A stretch of 48,608 bases of DNA from an uncultured Eggerthellaceae bacterium. Lineage in GTDB: Bacteria; Actinomycetota; Coriobacteriia; Coriobacteriales; Eggerthellaceae. Location of the stretch: positions 1 to 48,608 of the forward strand of contig CAJTVP010000013.1 of NCBI GenBank assembly GCA_910580205.1, in the 5' to 3' direction. Below are positions 1 to 7,304 of this stretch, one piece after another (the stretch's first letter is position 1; every line of letters begins with the position of its first letter). Position numbers and translations under genes: made by a program. The notes under the pieces are model-generated. The model was given only the letters and a program-made list of their open reading frames with translations, had not been told where the DNA came from and searched no databases.

Positions 1-278
1 TCCAGCCGTTCATCTTGTACGACGAGGTGGCGCAGATGGCAGGGGTGTGGGACGGGAGGAGCGTGCGTTTCGTGGATGCGGAAGGGCTCTCCCTCCTGCT
101 GCCCGGGATCACGGCGGACGAGGCGCTCATGCAAGAGGCGTGGCGGACGTTCTATCGCACCATGTCGGTGGACGCGCGCTATCATCCAGAGCTCCGCCGC
201 CACTTCATGCCCATGCGCTTCTGGAGCAATCTCACGGAGATGAAGCCCAGCCTGGGCGGCCTTGCGCATACCCGTTGA
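1..278 (+). CDS. DUF4130 (TIGR03915-type) putative DNA metabolism protein, C-terminal fragment
   Basis: Only the last ~92 residues are present; the gene enters from the left edge in the frame that reads QPFILYDEVAQMAGVWDG from base 3. The tail has the family's typical ending: a WRTFY segment followed by an RRHFMPMRFWSNLTE-like block, close to the usual 'FMPkrYW..LtE' end of DUF4130 proteins. These are commonly encoded beside a radical-SAM partner and are thought to act in DNA repair or nucleotide metabolism. That partner would lie outside the window. The stop codon is 33 bases before the tRNA-Thr gene. Family placement is by motif only; biochemical function is not established. Confidence 0.7.
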   Translation, partial: QPFILYDEVAQMAGVWDGRSVRFVDAEGLSLLLPGITADEALMQEAWRTFYRTMSVDARYHPELRRHFMPMRFWSNLTEMKPSLGGLAHTR

Positions 279-291
279 GATGCAATAAAAT
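262..291 (+). promoter_or_regulatory. Promoter of tRNA-Thr
   Basis: TTGCGC (262-267) and TAAAAT (286-291) are separated by 18 bp, and the tRNA begins about 20 bases downstream. The -35 element overlaps the end of the upstream coding region. The same TTGC-type -35 recurs before tRNA-His and tRNA-Lys in this window, which supports the assignment. Confidence 0.55.
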
Positions 292-310
292 GCGGTGCGT
301 TCGTCTGCGT

Positions 311-385
311 GCCAGCGTGGCTCAACGGTAGAGCAACTGATTTGTAATCAGTGGGTTGCGGGTTCGATTCCTGTCGCTGGCTCCA
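311..385 (+). tRNA. tRNA-Thr (anticodon TGT)
   Basis: A full cloverleaf can be drawn. The acceptor GCCAGCG pairs with CGCTGGC, the anticodon stem is ACTGA/TCAGT with loop TTTGTAA (anticodon TGT, decoding ACA), and the T arm has the TTCGATT loop. CCA is encoded at 383-385. The 3' half from the anticodon loop onward is the left copy of a 50-bp direct repeat (341-390 and 1818-1867), so this gene is the attachment site of a small integrated element. The intact gene keeps its own promoter upstream. Confidence 0.96.
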
Positions 386-390
386 TTTCT
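341..390 (+). repeat. Left 50-bp direct repeat (attL-like), 3' half of tRNA-Thr
   Basis: Identical over 50 bases to 1818-1867. It starts at the anticodon loop (TTTGTAATCAG) and ends five bases past the encoded CCA (CCATTTCT). Flanking bases on both sides differ between the copies, so the boundaries are sharp. A 3'-tRNA duplication of this length is the usual footprint of tyrosine-recombinase integration. Confidence 0.9.
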
Positions 391-433
391 TATCGATGAA
401 TTCTTTGCTGGCCCTCATATTGACCGTCGTTCT

Positions 434-1624
434 TCAAAGTTTTTTCACATCAATGCTGTAGTACGCATATCTGCTCGGCCTATTCCTCACAAGCAGACCT
501 GCTTCTTTGAACTGTTTGAGCCTCTTGTGAATCGTTGGAACGCTCAAGCATGTATCGTGAGATATCTTGTCCACCGAAAGCCCGCTGCTCGTGAACAGCG
601 CCCCTTGAAGAAGAGCAGATCCCACTTTTTCTACATCAACTTTCGGATCATCTCTGAACCTTTCCGTCAGCTTTGTCTGATGCTCTTGCAGAGAAACGCT
701 TTTCACCGTCAATGCTTCATAGGTTTTTTGCAAAGCATCGATCACGATGTCGAAGAATGTGAGAATGAATGGGGTCAAATCTCCCTTGCTGAGCGGGTGT
801 TCTGCCAACGTGAAAGCTTGGTAATACTTCTCGATGTTTTCTTTGACGGAATATGAAAGTCTGATACCGGCGAACCTGCTGGTTTCCTGAGAGATGAGAT
901 AACTGCTCATGAATCGGTTCATGCGTCCATTCCCATCGTAAAAAGGGTGGATGAAAGCGAATGAGAAATGGAACACGGCGGCCCTCACCAAAGGTTCGAT
1001 ATCCGCATCGTTGAAATGGCGGAGAGCATTCAAAAGCTCTCGTTTGATCCGTTCTTCCGAGAATGCGTTTTCGTGGATCACTCGGTTTGCGGCATCAACT
1101 ACGCGCACCGCATCTTTGCGAAAGAGCTCTCCGTCTGGAATCTTATCGGGATCAGCTTTCGCAACCTCCTCAAATACAAGGTCATCATAGAGATCCCTTA
1201 TGTCTTCGCATGTATTCATCGGGATGCTTTCCGCGAGAACGAGTGAATTGTATTTATTCACAATGCCTTTGAAGCGCATCCTTTTGTCTTTCTTGCTCAG
1301 AGCCTCCATGGCTGCTTCGATTTCTTTGCGGGTTGAAATGACGCCCTCGATATCATTTGTGAGGATGATCTCGTCTATCATGCATTCAGAGATGTAATGC
1401 TCGATGGCGGTTTCAGGGATGGATGAAACAAGATATTCGACTTTTCTATCCAAGCGTTCAATTGCGAGCATCTTGCTATATACGTCAGAAGCCATCCAAT
1501 AAAAGAACGGTGCATCATCGCGCAAATCGATGTGCGTGGCAGAGGGGTCGTTGTAGCGTGTCTGATACAACCTTTCGGCATTTTTGGAATCGATATAGAA
1601 TTCTTTTTTCAGGTCGAGATACAT
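434..1624 (-). CDS. Fic-domain protein (AMPylase-type) with C-terminal winged helix
   Basis: The 396-residue protein has the canonical Fic catalytic motif HPFYDGNGRMNR at residues 226-237, with the catalytic His and the phosphate-binding GNGR. A TNDIEG motif at 89-94 matches the (S/T)xxxE(G/N) inhibitory helix, here N-terminal to the Fic core (class II arrangement), so the enzyme is probably auto-inhibited. Residues ~350-396 look like a winged helix-turn-helix (SVPTIHKRLKQFKEAGLLV). The family usually transfers AMP to hydroxyl side chains; the target is unknown. The start is supported by GGAG seven bases upstream. No antitoxin gene is adjacent; the built-in inhibitory helix may replace it. 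It is the only gene of the island, and its base composition differs from the neighbouring genes, consistent with horizontal acquisition. Confidence 0.92.
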   Translation of the reverse strand: MYLDLKKEFYIDSKNAERLYQTRYNDPSATHIDLRDDAPFFYWMASDVYSKMLAIERLDRKVEYLVSSIPETAIEHYISECMIDEIILTNDIEGVISTRKEIEAAMEALSKKDKRMRFKGIVNKYNSLVLAESIPMNTCEDIRDLYDDLVFEEVAKADPDKIPDGELFRKDAVRVVDAANRVIHENAFSEERIKRELLNALRHFNDADIEPLVRAAVFHFSFAFIHPFYDGNGRMNRFMSSYLISQETSRFAGIRLSYSVKENIEKYYQAFTLAEHPLSKGDLTPFILTFFDIVIDALQKTYEALTVKSVSLQEHQTKLTERFRDDPKVDVEKVGSALLQGALFTSSGLSVDKISHDTCLSVPTIHKRLKQFKEAGLLVRNRPSRYAYYSIDVKKL

Positions 1625-1647
1625 CGTCTATCTCCAATGCTTAAAAG

Positions 1648-1666
1648 TTAACGCGAACTGCGTTAA
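1648..1666. promoter_or_regulatory. Perfect 7-bp inverted repeat upstream of the Fic gene (candidate operator)
   Basis: TTAACGC-(5)-GCGTTAA lies 24 bases upstream of the Fic start codon, next to an AT-rich stretch suited to a promoter. A TTGTAA element on the minus strand (1686-1691) could be a -35, which would place the palindrome over the -10/+1 region. The Fic protein's own winged helix is the obvious candidate ligand, but that is inference. Confidence 0.5.
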
Positions 1667-1817
1667 ATCCATATTTGAAATTAAATTACAAATAATTTTT
1701 AATTTTAATATACCAGAGGATTCATTCGGGCATCACAAGAGGCGTCATAAAATCAATAGTTCAGCTGTGACTGTTCCATTTGAAAACGAGGGCAATTTGG
1801 ATTGTCGGCAGATGCGC

Positions 1818-1867
1818 TTTGTAATCAGTGGGTTGCGGGTTCGATTCCTGTCGCTGGCTCCATTTCT
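1818..1867 (+). repeat. Right 50-bp direct repeat (attR-like), truncated tRNA-Thr copy
   Basis: Exact copy of 341-390. It contains the anticodon loop, 3' anticodon strand, T arm, 3' acceptor strand and CCA, but no 5' half, so it cannot form a tRNA. It marks the right end of the Fic island and lies 85 bases before the gatC start. Confidence 0.9.
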
Positions 1868-1913
1868 CCCAGTCCCATCACGAGAACTCCTGCCGAAACA
1901 TGCGGCGAAGCGA

Positions 1914-1919
1914 TATCAT
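1914..1919 (+). promoter_or_regulatory. Candidate -10 box for gatCAB (TATCAT)
   Basis: The sequence GATATCATG occurs here and also before hisZ (5585-5592). No convincing -35 is visible. It lies to the right of the island end, so gatCAB expression need not depend on island DNA. Confidence 0.35.
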
Positions 1920-1952
1920 GTTCGCACGCAACGAATCGGAAAGCGAGAACCC

Positions 1953-2264
1953 ATGGCGCAGCACCTCACGGAGGCAGATGTGCGCGGCATCGCGGAGTAC
2001 ACCCGCATCGGCATGACCGAAGATGAGGTGGCGCAGATGACCGTGGATCTGAACTCCATCATAGACACCCTCGACGTCATCCATGAATACGATCTCGATG
2101 GCGTTAAGCCCACGTTCCACCCCATCGGGAGCTTGTCGAACGTCATGCGCGAAGACGTTGAGGGAACCAGCTTCACTCAAGAGGAGAGCCTCTCCAACGC
2201 GCCCAAGCAGCAAGACGGCAGCTTCCTCATCCCCGCCATATTGTCAGACGGGGGTGATCGCTGA
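1953..2264 (+). CDS. gatC: Aspartyl/glutamyl-tRNA(Asn/Gln) amidotransferase subunit C
   Basis: The 103-residue protein begins MAQHLTEADVRGIAEYTRIG, the standard GatC N-terminus, and ends in a PIGSLSNVMREDV-type segment that wraps around GatA. GatC stabilises the GatA-GatB interface of the enzyme that amidates mischarged Glu-tRNA(Gln) and/or Asp-tRNA(Asn). The frame stays open upstream through the island end to 1767, but that extension has no homology-like content. ATG 1953 is preferred because GGAAAG lies about nine bases upstream and the length fits the family (~95-105). Its stop overlaps the gatA start by one base (TGATG), indicating translational coupling. Confidence 0.93.
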   Translation: MAQHLTEADVRGIAEYTRIGMTEDEVAQMTVDLNSIIDTLDVIHEYDLDGVKPTFHPIGSLSNVMREDVEGTSFTQEESLSNAPKQQDGSFLIPAILSDGGDR

Positions 2265-3754
2265 TGACCGCAGCCGCGCCGTTCGGCCAGATGAGCATCC
2301 GTCAGCTCCAAGATGGGCTCCAAGCCAAGGATTTCTCCTGCGTTGAAGTGGCCTCTTCGGTTCTGGACGCCATAGAAGCCAAAGACGAAGAGCTCCACGC
2401 GTTTCTGGAGGTCACCGCCGATCAGGCGCGTGAAGCTGCGCGCGCCCTGGACGCCCGCATCGCGGAAGGCGCCTTCGCTGAGGCGGGGCCTCTCGCGGGC
2501 ATCCCGGTGGCCTACAAGGACAACATGAATCTCCTGGGCACGCACACCACGTGCTCCTCGGCCATGCTGGAGAACTACGTGGCCCCTTACACGGCCACCT
2601 GCGTGCAGAGGACGCTGGATGCGGGCGCCATCCCCATCGGCAAGCTCAACATGGATGAATTCGCCTTCGGCTCTTCCACGGAAACGAGCTCCTTCGGCCC
2701 CACGCTCAACCCGTGGGACGAAGAGCGCGTGCCCGGTGGCTCTTCGGGCGGAAGCGCGGCGTCCGTGGCGGCGGGCCTGGTGCCCGTGACGCTGGGGTCG
2801 GACACGGGCGGCTCCATCCGCCAACCGGCATCCTTCTGCGGCGTGGTGGGCGTGAAGCCCACCTATGGCGCGGTGTCCCGCTACGGCGTGGTCGCCTTCG
2901 GCAGCTCCCTTGATCAGGTGGGGCCCTTCGCGCGCAGCGTGGAGGACGCGGCTCTGGCGATGAACGCCCTGTGCGGCCATGACCCCTTGGACTGCACCTC
3001 GCAGCCCATCACCACGGATTTCACGGCCAACTTGGATGACGGCGTGAAGGGCATGCGCGTGGGCACCGTGCCCGCGTTCATGGAGGCGCAAGGCCTTGCT
3101 GCTGAGGTCAAGGCTCGCGTAGAAGAGGCCGCATCCAAGCTGGAAGCGGCTGGCGCGGAGCTCGTCGAGGTGGAGCTGCCCCACGCTAAAGCCGCCATCA
3201 GCGCCTATTACGTGCTGGGCCCCTGCGAAGCGTTCAGCAACTTGGCTCGCTTCGACTCGGTGCGCTATGGTTACTGCGATCCGGGCCACAAGGATTTGGG
3301 CAGCCAATACGAGGCCAGCCGCGCGAAGGGATTCGGTCCGGAGGCGCGCCGCCGCATCATGCTGGGGAGCTACCTGCTCTCGGCCGGCGTCTACGAGCAG
3401 TACTACTATCCGGCCCAACAGGTGCGCACGCTCATCACAGAGGATTACACGCGCGCCTTCGAGAAGGTGGACTGCTTGATCCTCCCCACTGCGCCGCGCA
3501 CGGCGTTCAAGTTCGGGGAGATCGCAGACCCCACGGAGATGTACCTCTCGGACATGTTCACCATCTCCATCAACATCGCTGGCAACGGCGGCATGAACAT
3601 GCCGGTGGGCACGGGCGTGGACAGCGGGCTTCCCGTGGGCGCGCAGATCGTCTCACCTGCGTTCAAAGACGAGAACATGCTGCGCGTGGCGGCGGAGCTG
3701 GAACGGATATACGGCCAGGCGCCCGTCGCGCCGGCGTTCAGGGCGGGGGAATAG
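2264..3754 (+). CDS. gatA: Aspartyl/glutamyl-tRNA amidotransferase subunit A
   Basis: The 496-residue amidase-signature protein provides the glutaminase activity that feeds ammonia to GatB. The Lys-cisSer-Ser triad is visible: K85 in PVAYKDNMN, S160 in the GGSSGGSAA loop, and S184 in GSDTGGSIRQPAS, with the spacing expected for GatA. It overlaps gatC by one base and is followed after three bases by gatB, so the three subunits are made from one message. Having GatCAB implies that the cell makes Gln-tRNA and/or Asn-tRNA indirectly; which synthetase is missing cannot be told from this window. Confidence 0.97.
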   Translation: MTAAAPFGQMSIRQLQDGLQAKDFSCVEVASSVLDAIEAKDEELHAFLEVTADQAREAARALDARIAEGAFAEAGPLAGIPVAYKDNMNLLGTHTTCSSAMLENYVAPYTATCVQRTLDAGAIPIGKLNMDEFAFGSSTETSSFGPTLNPWDEERVPGGSSGGSAASVAAGLVPVTLGSDTGGSIRQPASFCGVVGVKPTYGAVSRYGVVAFGSSLDQVGPFARSVEDAALAMNALCGHDPLDCTSQPITTDFTANLDDGVKGMRVGTVPAFMEAQGLAAEVKARVEEAASKLEAAGAELVEVELPHAKAAISAYYVLGPCEAFSNLARFDSVRYGYCDPGHKDLGSQYEASRAKGFGPEARRRIMLGSYLLSAGVYEQYYYPAQQVRTLITEDYTRAFEKVDCLILPTAPRTAFKFGEIADPTEMYLSDMFTISINIAGNGGMNMPVGTGVDSGLPVGAQIVSPAFKDENMLRVAAELERIYGQAPVAPAFRAGE

Positions 3755-3757
3755 CGC

Positions 3758-5338
3758 ATGCAGACGTTGGAAGAAGTCCTCGAAAGGTACGAGGCGGTCA
3801 TCGGGCTCGAGGTCCACACGGAGCTCACCACGCTCACCACGAAGATGTTCTGCGGCTGCAAGCTGGAGTTCGGCGCCGCGCCCAACACGCACACCTGCCC
3901 CGTGTGCCTGGGCCTTCCGGGCGCGCTTCCCGTGCCGAACAAGGCGGCCATCGAATCCATCGTGCTGGCCGGCTTGGCCACGAATTGCCGCATCGAGAAG
4001 CGCTCCATGTTCTATCGCAAGAACTACATGTATCCGGACATGGCGAAGAACTTCCAGACCACGCAAGGCCCCATCGCCTTTTGCATGGGCGGCCATGTGG
4101 ACTTGGAAGTGGATGGGCCGGCGGCGAAAGAGCGCCACGGCCTTGCCAAGGCGAAAGCGGGCGAGGCGTTCGAGAACGTCACGGTCACTGAAGATGGCTA
4201 CCGGGCGCACGTGGGCATCACGCGCATCCACATGGAAGAAGACGCGGGCAAGATGGTCCACTTCGGCGGCGAAGAGGGGCGCATCGCCGGCGCCACCCAT
4301 TCGCTCGTGGACTACAACCGCGCGGGCACGCCGCTGATCGAGCTGGTGACGGAGCCGGATCTGCGCACGCCCGAAGAGGCGCGCCTGTTCATGCAGAAGC
4401 TCCGCCAGATCTACCTCACGCTGGGCATCTCGGATTGCTCCATGGAAGAGGGCAGCCTGCGGTGCGATGGCAACGTGTCGTTGCGCCGCCGCGGCGCCAC
4501 GGAGCTGGGCACGAAGACGGAGCTCAAGAACATCAATTCGTTCAAGAGCCTGCATGATGGCCTGCTCTATGAGATCCGCCGTCAGGCGCAGGTGCTTGAC
4601 GAAGGCGGCACCATCTATCAGGAAACGCGCCATTGGGACCCCTCGGCGAAGCGCACCATCGTGATGCGCGTGAAGGAAACGGCGGACGACTACCGGCTCT
4701 TCCCGGAGCCGGATCTGGCCCCCTACGATCTGTCAGATGAGTTCATCGAGCGGGTGCGCGCGAAGCTGCCTGAGCTGCCTGATGCCAAGGCGAGGCGCTT
4801 CCAGGAGGAGTTCAACCTCTCCGCCTATGATGCGCGGCATTTGGTGGAGAGCACGGCCACCGCGGCGTTCTTCGAGGAATGCATGGCGCAAGCCTCAAGC
4901 CAGAAGGACGGCGGGAAGCTGGCGAAACCGCTGGCGAACCTCATCATCAACGATGTGACGGCGTGGCTGAACGCGAATCCCGGTCAGACGCTGGAAGGCA
5001 GCCCGCTCACGCCTGGGCGCGCCGTGGAGCTCATGGGCTTGGTGAGCGCTGGGACCATCTCCTCCAAGCAGGGCAAAGAGGTGTTCGCCGCGGTGCTGGA
5101 AGAAGATGCGGATCCGAAGGCCATCGTGGAGGCGCGCGGGATGGAACAGGTGTCAGACACCGGCGCCATCGAAGCGGTGGTGGATGCGGTCTTGGCTGAG
5201 AACCCGGACAAGGTGGAACAGTACCAGGGCGGCAAGACGGGGCTCATCGGCTTTTTCGTGGGGCAGTGCATGAAGCAGATGCAGGGCAAAGGCAACCCAC
5301 AGCTCATCAACCAGCTCCTTGAGGAGAAGCTTTCGTAG
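3758..5338 (+). CDS. gatB: Aspartyl/glutamyl-tRNA amidotransferase subunit B
   Basis: The 526-residue protein begins with the GatB cradle signature (VIGLEVHTELTTLTTKMFC), followed by CGCK...CPVCLGLPG with the zinc-site cysteines and YRKNYMYPDMAKNFQTTQ. The C-terminal part is the helical YqeY-like tail that grips tRNA. GatB activates the misacylated Glu or Asp with ATP and transfers ammonia from GatA. It is somewhat longer than the common ~480 residues because of extra sequence between the cradle and the tail. It is the last gene of gatCAB and is followed by a strong hairpin. Confidence 0.97.
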   Translation: MQTLEEVLERYEAVIGLEVHTELTTLTTKMFCGCKLEFGAAPNTHTCPVCLGLPGALPVPNKAAIESIVLAGLATNCRIEKRSMFYRKNYMYPDMAKNFQTTQGPIAFCMGGHVDLEVDGPAAKERHGLAKAKAGEAFENVTVTEDGYRAHVGITRIHMEEDAGKMVHFGGEEGRIAGATHSLVDYNRAGTPLIELVTEPDLRTPEEARLFMQKLRQIYLTLGISDCSMEEGSLRCDGNVSLRRRGATELGTKTELKNINSFKSLHDGLLYEIRRQAQVLDEGGTIYQETRHWDPSAKRTIVMRVKETADDYRLFPEPDLAPYDLSDEFIERVRAKLPELPDAKARRFQEEFNLSAYDARHLVESTATAAFFEECMAQASSQKDGGKLAKPLANLIINDVTAWLNANPGQTLEGSPLTPGRAVELMGLVSAGTISSKQGKEVFAAVLEEDADPKAIVEARGMEQVSDTGAIEAVVDAVLAENPDKVEQYQGGKTGLIGFFVGQCMKQMQGKGNPQLINQLLEEKLS

Positions 5339-5341
5339 ATC

Positions 5342-5377
5342 TTCATTATGGATCCGCTTCGCGGAATCCGTAATGAA
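5342..5377. terminator. Hairpin after gatB (terminator-like)
   Basis: A long inverted repeat, TTCATTAtGGATcCGC...GCGgAATCCGTAATGAA, starts four bases after the gatB stop; it has one bulge and one mismatch and a tiny loop. There is no clear T-run, so termination may be inefficient or factor-assisted. It is the only strong hairpin between gatB and hisZ. Confidence 0.5.
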
Positions 5378-5516
5378 TTGACGCTGCGATTTCCCAGAGC
5401 ACCTGATCTTGGCCCTTGTGCGCTTGCCCTCACAGCGCGAAGGCTGCTCGGCCGCGCGGCGGGTCAATCTCAGGCACCCTGGAAACCCTCGCTGCCTTTG
5501 CCTGTTCGTAACTTTT

Positions 5517-5530
5517 ATATATGCATATAT
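5517..5530. promoter_or_regulatory. 14-bp perfect palindrome upstream of the his operon
   Basis: ATATATGCATATAT lies in an AT-rich patch about 90 bases before the hisZ start. It could be a protein-binding site or an UP-like element. No known operator is claimed. Confidence 0.35.
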
Positions 5531-5561
5531 GCGTCGCGTCATACCTGCCATGGAAATACTT

Positions 5562-5591
5562 TATCACTCTACTGTGCTAAAGTGATATCAT
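5562..5591 (+). promoter_or_regulatory. his operon promoter region with inverted repeat
   Basis: TATCACT (5562-5568) and AGTGATA (5581-5587) form a 7-bp inverted repeat with a 12-bp spacer. The right arm runs into TATCAT (5586-5591), the likely -10 of the histidine operon. A repressor bound here would block the promoter. No T-box specifier or T-box core sequence is visible in the 280-bp leader region, so control is more likely at initiation; this is inference. Confidence 0.45.
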
Positions 5592-5618
5592 GCTCTCACA
5601 CCCTATGTAAGGAGAACC

Positions 5619-7304
5619 ATGAATCTAGTGACGCCCATGGGCTTTCGCGATGTGCTGCCCGATGAGGCCACCGAGCGGGAGCGCATCACGCGCGCCGTGC
5701 AGGACCTGTTCGCCCGTGAGGGCTTCCAGCCCATTGAGACGCCCACCCTTGAGGCCATGGACGTGGTGAACGCGGGCGTGCGCTTGCCCGCCTCGCCCTT
5801 CCGCTTCTTCGATTCCCAAGGGGATCTGCTGGCCATGCGCCCCGATGTCACGCTGCAGGTGGCCCGCATGAGCGCCACGCGCCTGCGCGAGGCCTCCGGT
5901 CCCATCCGCTTGCGCTACACCCAGCGCATCTTCCGGGAGACGGAGGGCATGGCCCAAGCGGTTCCCCGGGAGATGACCCAGATCGGCCTGGAAGCCATCA
6001 ACGAAGAGGGCTGGCAGACGGATGCTGCGCTCATCACGCTCATGCTGCGCGCTCTGCGCCTGGCGGATGCGGGTCCGGTGACGGTGGCGTTGGCGACGGT
6101 CGCGCCCCTTCGCGCGCTCTTGGAACGCTCCGGCGGCAGTGACGGGTGGAAGCAAGCGGTGCTCACGGCGTGCCACACCTCGGACTTCGTGGAGCTGCAG
6201 CGGCTGACGGATCTGGCCTCGTGCGAAGATCTGGATGTGACGGGGGTGGCCCCTGCCTATGCGGATGCCGTGCGCGAGCTTCTGGCCGTGCGCGGCGGCG
6301 CGGAGGCGGTGGAGGAGGCGCGCCGCATCACGGAGCCCTTGGGATGCGCTCAGGGGCTGGATGAGCTCGCTCGCGTCTTGCAGGCGGTGAGCGAGCAGTG
6401 CCCAGAGGCGGATCTGCTCGTGGATTTCTCCGTCATGAGCTCCTTCGATTATTACACCGGCATCGTCTTCGAGGTGTATTCCCCATATCTGGGAAGCGCG
6501 CTGGGCTCTGGCGGCCGCTACGACAACATGCTCGCCGCGTTCGGATCACCGCGTCCCGCTGCGGGTTTCGCCTTCTCTCTGGAGCAGGTCATGGGCGCGG
6601 CGGCGCAACAGGGCGCGCCGGATGCGCCGGGACAGCGCAAGCTCCGGATCGCGGTGCCGAAAGGCGCGCTCAACGCAGACGCCATCGACGCTCTGGCGAA
6701 GGCGGGGCTGGACACGGACGGCTTGGAGGATCCAGGTCGGCAGCTGGTCATCCAGACGGCGGAGGTGGACTACATCATCGTGCGGCCTTCCGATGCGCCC
6801 GCGTTCGTAGCGGCCGGGGCGGCGGACTGCGGCATCTGCGGCAGGGATTCGCTCTTGGAATCAGACGTCCAAGTGGTGCAGCTCGCAGACCTCAAGTTCG
6901 GCGGCTGTCGGTTCGTGGTGGCGGAGCTTTCGGGCACTGCTGATGCCATAGAGGAGCGCTACCGCCGCTTGGGCTCCATCCGCGTCGCCACCAAATACCC
7001 GCGCATCACCCGTGCTCATTTCGCGCGCGCGGGCGTGCAGGCGGACATCGTGAAGCTGAACGGCAACATAGAGCTGGCGCCCCTGACCGGCTTGGCGGAG
7101 CGCATCGTGGACATCACGGCCACGGGCACCACGCTCAGGGAGAACGATCTGGTGGTGGTTGATGACGTGCTCGCATCCACCGCCCGCTTCTTCGCGAACC
7201 CTGCGCGCCTGCGCACGGACGGGCGCATAGTAGAATTGGCGGATACGCTGGCGAAGAACGCTGAGAGCGCCGCCTATGATCCCATTGCAGGAGGAACCAG
7301 ATGA
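5619..7304 (+). CDS. hisZG: HisZ-HisG fusion: ATP phosphoribosyltransferase regulatory plus catalytic subunit
   Basis: The 561-residue protein joins two normally separate subunits. Residues 1 to ~330 are HisZ, a histidyl-tRNA-synthetase paralogue (start MNLVTPMGFRDVLPDEA, MRPDVTLQVAR, RYTQRIFRETEG, and GSGGRYDNMLAAFG near the end). After a short linker, residues ~341-550 are short-form HisG (KLRIAVPKGALNADAID, NGNIELAPLTGLAERIVDI, and the PRPP loop DITATGTTLREND around 498-510). HisG condenses ATP with PRPP in the first step of histidine synthesis; short HisG needs HisZ for activity and feedback by histidine. The frame is continuous through the linker, with no stop or slip. The SD is AAGGAGAACC before ATG. 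It overlaps hisD by four bases (ATGA). Confidence 0.93.
   Translation: MNLVTPMGFRDVLPDEATERERITRAVQDLFAREGFQPIETPTLEAMDVVNAGVRLPASPFRFFDSQGDLLAMRPDVTLQVARMSATRLREASGPIRLRYTQRIFRETEGMAQAVPREMTQIGLEAINEEGWQTDAALITLMLRALRLADAGPVTVALATVAPLRALLERSGGSDGWKQAVLTACHTSDFVELQRLTDLASCEDLDVTGVAPAYADAVRELLAVRGGAEAVEEARRITEPLGCAQGLDELARVLQAVSEQCPEADLLVDFSVMSSFDYYTGIVFEVYSPYLGSALGSGGRYDNMLAAFGSPRPAAGFAFSLEQVMGAAAQQGAPDAPGQRKLRIAVPKGALNADAIDALAKAGLDTDGLEDPGRQLVIQTAEVDYIIVRPSDAPAFVAAGAADCGICGRDSLLESDVQVVQLADLKFGGCRFVVAELSGTADAIEERYRRLGSIRVATKYPRITRAHFARAGVQADIVKLNGNIELAPLTGLAERIVDITATGTTLRENDLVVVDDVLASTARFFANPARLRTDGRIVELADTLAKNAESAAYDPIAGGTR

Larger units (their letters stand above)
391..1817. mobile_element. 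Minimal tRNA-integrated island carrying a single Fic gene
   Basis: The DNA between the two 50-bp repeats is about 1.4 kb. By eye it is clearly AT-richer than both flanks, especially around 1640-1800. It contains one credible gene, the Fic protein on the minus strand, and no integrase, excisionase or replication gene. It may be a remnant of a larger integrative element after deletion, or a small passenger mobilised in trans by an integrase that recognises this tRNA-Thr site. Integration left the tRNA intact on the left and placed the partial copy before gatC, whose probable -10 box (1914-1919) lies outside the island. Confidence 0.75.

Noticed and set aside
356..856. A 166-codon plus-strand frame inside the Fic island
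   Set aside because: It begins inside the tRNA 3' end and runs antisense to the conserved Fic C-terminus. No SD.
1818..1867. Second tRNA-Thr gene
   Set aside because: Only the 3' half is present; there is no 5' acceptor strand or D arm, so it is an attachment-site remnant.
1767..1952. N-terminal extension of gatC through the island end
   Set aside because: The frame is open by chance across the att repeat. GatC homologues start at MAQHLTEADV-like sequence, and ATG 1953 has SD support.
5339..5618. T-box riboswitch or attenuator before the his operon
   Set aside because: No T-box core sequence, specifier loop or terminator/antiterminator pair could be found; only palindromes and a -10 box are visible.
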